Below, piece after piece: positions 4,917-8,073 of a stretch of DNA of 8,073 bases. The stretch is from NCBI GenBank assembly GCA_903860995.1, contig CAIOSS010000594.1, positions 1-8,073 on the forward strand, written 5' to 3'. The translations under genes and the position numbers were made by a program. This DNA is from an uncultured delta proteobacterium. Lineage in GTDB: Bacteria > Myxococcota_A > Polyangia > Polyangiales > Ga0077539. Position 1 is the first letter of the stretch. Every line of letters begins with the position of its first letter. The notes beneath the pieces were generated by a model. It saw only the letters and a program-made list of their open reading frames with translations, had not been told where the DNA came from and did not search any database.

Positions 4917-6429
4917 TTCGGCCTCCCTGGTTGCTGCTGCCCGCGCCGCCCGCGCCCGCGGCGCCCGTGGTGCGCGCCCCGGTGGTGCGGGCGCCGGGGC
5001 ACCTGAACTCGATGTCCAACGTGTACTTCTGCCGGTTGTCGCCGGGCGTCGTGGTGACCCGCCCCGGGCGCACCTCGGAGAAGCAGGGGTAAGCCCCGAG
5101 CCACTCCACCACCTTGTCGCGGTCGGCGAGGGTGCTCACGACGCCCTGCAGCTGCACGTGCTCGCCGCGGATGTCGAGCTGCTCGACGTCGTGCCGCACG
5201 GTGTCGTTGATGCGCTGCGAGAGCACCCCCAGCACGTCGAAGGCGTCCGCCTGGGGCATCGGGTCGACGTCGTCGCGGTGCGAGTCCCCCCGGGCCATGG
5301 CCGTCGCGCGCGCGGGATCTTCCACCGGCTCGCCATACACCTCCTGGGTCACGGCGAGCAGCGTCTGTTGCAGCCGGGTGCGCTCGGTGACCAGGCCCTG
5401 GTACCGCGCCCAGCTCGCCGCGCCCCAGAAGCCCACCATCGCCAGCGCCGCCGCGGCGAGGTACGGCGCCCGCTCGCGCAGCACCTGGGCGCTGCCCGAC
5501 ACCGCCAGCGCCCCCTTGCGGAGGTCGACCCGCTTGGAGCGCCCGAGGCCCCGCGCCGCGAGCGCCACCGGGATGGGCGCCTCCCAGAACGCCGTCTCGC
5601 CCGCCAGCGGTCCGAGCTGGATGGCCCCGCTCGGCAGCGCCATCACCATCTCCACGGGCAGCTGCGTGGCCTCCAGCACCGCCTGGTGCGACCCGTTGGC
5701 CTCGGCCCCGCAGAGGTACGCCCGCTCGACGGGGATCCCCTCCGCCGCCCACGCCGCCACGCTCTGGCGCATCGCGCGGGTGCGGGCCGCGGGGGTCGTG
5801 AGGGCGGTCACCGTGCGCGCGAACACCGTCACCCCACCGCGCAGCACCGCCACCTCGGCGCGCATGTCCTGCGAGTACACCAGCAGCACCGGGCCCGGCA
5901 CCGCCAGCTCGGGGATCTCCGCCGCCAGCTCGCCCAGAACCATCGGCGACACGCCGATCTCCCGGGGCTCCAGGCCCCCGAGGGTCATCGCCTCGAGGTA
6001 GCCCTTCACGCGCTCGCGGATGGCCGCGACGGCCAGCAGCGGCACCGGGTCGCCCGGCGCGGTCACCTGCGCGTCGACCACCGCGTCGTCGACGTCGAAG
6101 GGCACCGCGCCCTCCAGCTCGGCGAGCAGGGCCTTCTCGCCGCGCTTCCACACCGCCCGCGGCAGCGAGATCGCGCGGATGGACGACTCCTGCCCGGGCA
6201 GCGACGCGTAGATGCCGTCGAGCTCCGCGGGCTGCGTCCCCGGGGTCGTGCTGGCGAGCAGCGCCTGCACGAGCGACCCGAGGTCACGCGTGGCCGCCTG
6301 TAGCCCGTCGGGCCCGGGCGGGCGGTGGACCGTGTACACGGCCTCCAACATCAGCTTCTTGTACGCGGTCTTCAAGACCGCGCCCTTCAGCTGCGACTCC
6401 GTCACCTCGATGCCCAGGTAGCGCGCCAT
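4900..6429 (-). CDS. gspL: type II secretion system protein GspL (PilM-like actin fold plus periplasmic domain)
   Basis: A 509-residue platform protein, somewhat longer than the roughly 400 residues usual for GspL. The N-terminal cytoplasmic part (1 to about 300) resembles the actin-like PilM/GspL fold, beginning MARYLGIEV and with an ELEGAVPFDVDD segment (104-115) like the conserved L-x-x-x-I-P-F-x-x-x-x motif of PilM. This part binds the GspE ATPase in known systems. A VDLRKGALA segment (301-309) precedes the single membrane helix (about 322-341). After it come a coiled-coil stretch (about 345-365) and a ferredoxin-like periplasmic domain (about 395-477). The last 31 residues (479-509) are a Gly/Ala/Thr/Ser low-complexity tail. 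ATG at 6429-6427 has GAGGA (6443-6439) 9 bases upstream and lies 12 bases after gspK. The stop (TAG, 4902-4900) lies inside gspM. Confidence 0.93.
   Translation of the reverse strand: MARYLGIEVTESQLKGAVLKTAYKKLMLEAVYTVHRPPGPDGLQAATRDLGSLVQALLASTTPGTQPAELDGIYASLPGQESSIRAISLPRAVWKRGEKALLAELEGAVPFDVDDAVVDAQVTAPGDPVPLLAVAAIRERVKGYLEAMTLGGLEPREIGVSPMVLGELAAEIPELAVPGPVLLVYSQDMRAEVAVLRGGVTVFARTVTALTTPAARTRAMRQSVAAWAAEGIPVERAYLCGAEANGSHQAVLEATQLPVEMVMALPSGAIQLGPLAGETAFWEAPIPVALAARGLGRSKRVDLRKGALAVSGSAQVLRERAPYLAAAALAMVGFWGAASWARYQGLVTERTRLQQTLLAVTQEVYGEPVEDPARATAMARGDSHRDDVDPMPQADAFDVLGVLSQRINDTVRHDVEQLDIRGEHVQLQGVVSTLADRDKVVEWLGAYPCFSEVRPGRVTTTPGDNRQKYTLDIEFRCPGARTTGARTTGAAGAGGAGSSNQGGRSGGGA
4922..4928 (-). 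promoter_or_regulatory. ribosome binding site that fixes the GTG start of gspM
   Basis: On the minus strand AGGGAGG lies 5 bases before the GTG at 4916-4914, inside the 3' end of gspL. It is the best Shine-Dalgarno match in the window and decides for the GTG start in a region with no nearby in-frame ATG. Confidence 0.75.
4967..4996. repeat. 15-base tandem repeat, two copies, in the gspL tail
   Basis: Two adjacent copies (4967-4981 and 4982-4996) match at 13 of 15 bases. In the gspL frame they encode two RTTGA units within the C-terminal stretch GARTTGARTTGAAGAGGAG (about 479-497). As in gspM, the unit length is a multiple of three. Confidence 0.75.
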
Positions 6430-6441
6430 CCGTCTCGGTCC

Positions 6442-7860
6442 TCAGTCTTCCCGCCAGTAGATCACGGTGCCGCCCGGCGCCTGCGAGACGCCGAGTCCGC
6501 CGGACGCCGTCGTCGCGATGTTCATCCCCGCCGCGCGCATGAAGGTCGACGGCAGCTCGGGCTGCGGCCGCATGTCGATCACCGCGTGCACCCGCACGTG
6601 CGCCGCCCCGACCTCCGCCTCGGCGTACACCGAGAACACCTTGCTCTCGACGGTCACCGAGCGCTCCAGGCCCGCCACGTCGCGCACCACGAAGGGCTGC
6701 ATCCCGAGCTGCGTGAGCATCGTCCCCAGCGGCGGCCGCCCCTGCACCGTCGCGACGAACTGCGACGCCGACGAGAACAGGGGAATGCCCATGGAGAGCG
6801 TGAGCCCCTGCACCATGGTGATGGTCGTGATGAACACCGAGGCCTGGGTGAGGTCCTGGCACTGCGGCGCGTCGGGGGCGTAGGCGCACACCAGCGCGAG
6901 CAGGGTCTGGGCGTTGGCGGTGTTCACGTTGACCGCCCCTTGGCCCCACACCGTCAGCGTGCGCCGGCGGGGGTTGGCCGGGTCGGGGTCGACCACGGCG
7001 TGCCAGAGGTCGTCGTCGCCGAAGCCCCGGAGCATCCGCAGCTCTTCGATGCTGTCGAGGGGCGCGTTGCGGCGCCGGCCCGGCGGCCGTAGCCGCTGGT
7101 AGAAGCTGTCCTCGGGGCCGCTCGACGCCGCGGTGGCGGTGGTCGCCAGGAGGCTCTGCGCGTCGAAGGCCGTCTCGTCGAAGTCGATGTAGTCGACCAC
7201 GTTGGAGATCAGCGTCGGGCGGTCGGTGAACTGCCCGTCCGGGTCGCGCTGCTCGAAGAACCCGTTGAGCCCCGGGTTGAACACCAGGCCCTGGAGCTGC
7301 TTCGCCAGGAGGATCTGCGCCACCGATGAGCGCACCGCGCCGTTGACGTTGATGCGCGAGTCCTCGTCGATGATCACCACCGGCGAGAGCCCGGTGAGAC
7401 CGCCGAGGTTCTTCGCGCTGTCGAAGCTCACCCGGGCGAGGTCGCCGAGGGCGTTCGCGCCCTCCTGCGAGCGGAACGGGCCGATGATGAGGTCGGCCTG
7501 CTCCCACACCGGAATCTGCGGCGGCGCCGCGAGCCCGCGGCCCATCATCGCCATGAGCGGCGTGAGAATGGGGGCGATGACGCGCCGGATGATGGGCTCG
7601 GAGTTGAGCACCACCCGGGCCAGGTTGACCGCGCTGCGCGCCTGGGCCTCGGCGATGAGCTGGTCGCGCGCCACCGCCGCGGAGAGGGAGTACACCTCCA
7701 CCTCGTCGCGGGTCTGCTCGGCCATCACGAACATCAGCGCGATGGCCGCGAGCACCATGATGAGCGCCACGCCCGCCTGGTCGCGGCCGCCGCGGAGGCC
7801 ACGACGCCGGGGCGCGCGGCGCCGGCGGGGAGGCTTCGGGGTGGCGGGGGCTTCGCTCAT
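6442..7860 (-). CDS. gspK: type II secretion system minor pseudopilin GspK
   Basis: A 472-residue minor pseudopilin, larger than typical GspK (about 300-350), expected at the pseudopilus tip with GspI and GspJ. A prepilin-peptidase site is seen at A-G/V-A-L-I-M-V-L (cleavage after G30). It is followed by the hydrophobic N-terminal helix (about 31-48). As is usual for GspK, residue +5 is not Glu (Met here). The signature segments are IDEDSRINVNGA (164-175), LDSIEELRMLRGF (268-280) and GAVNVNTANAQTLLAL (308-323), all typical of the GspK helical domain. The leader is unusually long and arginine-rich. I chose ATG at 7860-7858; a GTG directly upstream (7863-7861) is an alternative that adds one Met. 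No strong Shine-Dalgarno sequence is seen. The start lies 9 bases after the gspJ stop, so the two are probably coupled. Confidence 0.94.
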   Translation of the reverse strand: MSEAPATPKPPRRRRAPRRRGLRGGRDQAGVALIMVLAAIALMFVMAEQTRDEVEVYSLSAAVARDQLIAEAQARSAVNLARVVLNSEPIIRRVIAPILTPLMAMMGRGLAAPPQIPVWEQADLIIGPFRSQEGANALGDLARVSFDSAKNLGGLTGLSPVVIIDEDSRINVNGAVRSSVAQILLAKQLQGLVFNPGLNGFFEQRDPDGQFTDRPTLISNVVDYIDFDETAFDAQSLLATTATAASSGPEDSFYQRLRPPGRRRNAPLDSIEELRMLRGFGDDDLWHAVVDPDPANPRRRTLTVWGQGAVNVNTANAQTLLALVCAYAPDAPQCQDLTQASVFITTITMVQGLTLSMGIPLFSSASQFVATVQGRPPLGTMLTQLGMQPFVVRDVAGLERSVTVESKVFSVYAEAEVGAAHVRVHAVIDMRPQPELPSTFMRAAGMNIATTASGGLGVSQAPGGTVIYWRED

Positions 7861-7869
7861 CACAGGGTC

Positions 7870-8073
7870 TCAGTAGATCGGCAGTCCGAAGGTGAGCACG
7901 CGGGTCATCACCAGCGGGGTCTCGGTGCGGTAGACGCGCTCCTCGCGGCGCTCGCCCTCCTCCACGGAGAGCAGCACCCGCACGCGCCCGGGGAGGCGGC
8001 CCGGCTGGCCCGCGGCCTGGGTGGTGTCCCAGGTGTCGACCCACTGCCCGCTGGTGGAGTCGAAGAACTTCAG
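7870..8073 (-). CDS. gspJ: type II secretion system minor pseudopilin GspJ, C-terminal fragment
   Basis: The last 67 residues of a minus-strand gene whose start lies beyond the right edge; TGA at 7872-7870. The fragment begins LKFFDSTSGQWVDTWDT and continues to a LPGRVRVLLSVEEG stretch. This matches the end of GspJ proteins, in which an F-x-Y/F-x-D ... W-x-x-x-W-D ... L-P-x-x-V-x-V-x-L pattern forms the last strands of the pseudopilin globular domain. GspJ is a tip pseudopilin that assembles with GspI and GspK. The position directly before gspK supports the call. The prepilin leader cannot be seen here. Confidence 0.85.
   Translation of the reverse strand: MKFFDSTSGQWVDTWDTTQAAGQPGRLPGRVRVLLSVEEGERREERVYRTETPLVMTRVLTFGLPIY

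Noticed and set aside
4391..6151. Long minus-strand open frame (586 codons) overlapping gspL and gspM
   Set aside because: The product is dominated by Arg, Gly, Ala and Pro with no domain. It is an out-of-frame shadow of gspL and gspM, expected at this GC content.
4642..6303. Long plus-strand open frame (553 codons) antisense to gspL
   Set aside because: His/Arg/Gly-rich with no recognisable domain. It lies antisense to a well-supported gene.
6284..8044. Long minus-strand open frame (586 codons) across gspJ, gspK and the start of gspL
   Set aside because: Low-complexity Arg/Ala/Gly-rich product. The gspK frame in the same stretch has clear pseudopilin motifs.
1..8073. A novel defence, mobile or biosynthetic system
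   Set aside because: Every sizeable gene except the 115-aa one fits a known family. There are no transposase, integrase, nuclease, toxin-antitoxin or repeat-array signatures.

Overview
The window is very GC-rich (about 70% or more by eye) and almost completely coding. Nearly every gene lies on the minus strand. The gene content and the style of the proteins suggest a myxobacterium or a relative (Myxococcota / former Deltaproteobacteria). Three things point there: a type II secretion (T2SS) cluster ordered gspJ-K-L-M-N, the large AsmA-like type of GspN, and a CHRD-domain protein. This placement is an inference from style, not a phylogenetic result.

Layout, read in the direction of transcription (high to low coordinates): the 3' end of gspJ (8073-7870), gspK (7860-6442), gspL (6429-4900), gspM (4916-4275) and gspN (4278-3217). 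These five genes are tightly packed, with overlaps or gaps of no more than about 12 bases, and they look like the distal half of one T2SS operon. GspJ and GspK are minor pseudopilins for the pseudopilus tip. GspL and GspM form the inner-membrane assembly platform. GspN is a membrane-anchored accessory protein.

After a 60-base gap come an FkbM-family methyltransferase (3156-2368) and a SpoU/TrmH-family RNA methyltransferase (2371-1931), which overlap by 4 bases. After an 82-base gap come an MFS transporter (1848-532) and a small hypothetical gene (527-180) only 4 bases downstream of it. At the left edge, the C-terminal end of a CHRD-domain protein is read on the plus strand (1-174) and converges on the hypothetical gene with a 5-base gap.

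I found no RNA gene, CRISPR array, insertion sequence, phage gene or attachment site. I also see no convincing new system. The most unusual features are short in-frame tandem repeats that encode Gly/Thr-rich C-terminal tails in both GspL and GspM, and a long arginine-rich prepilin leader on GspK. No gap exceeds 300 bases, so there is no large non-coding stretch to account for.
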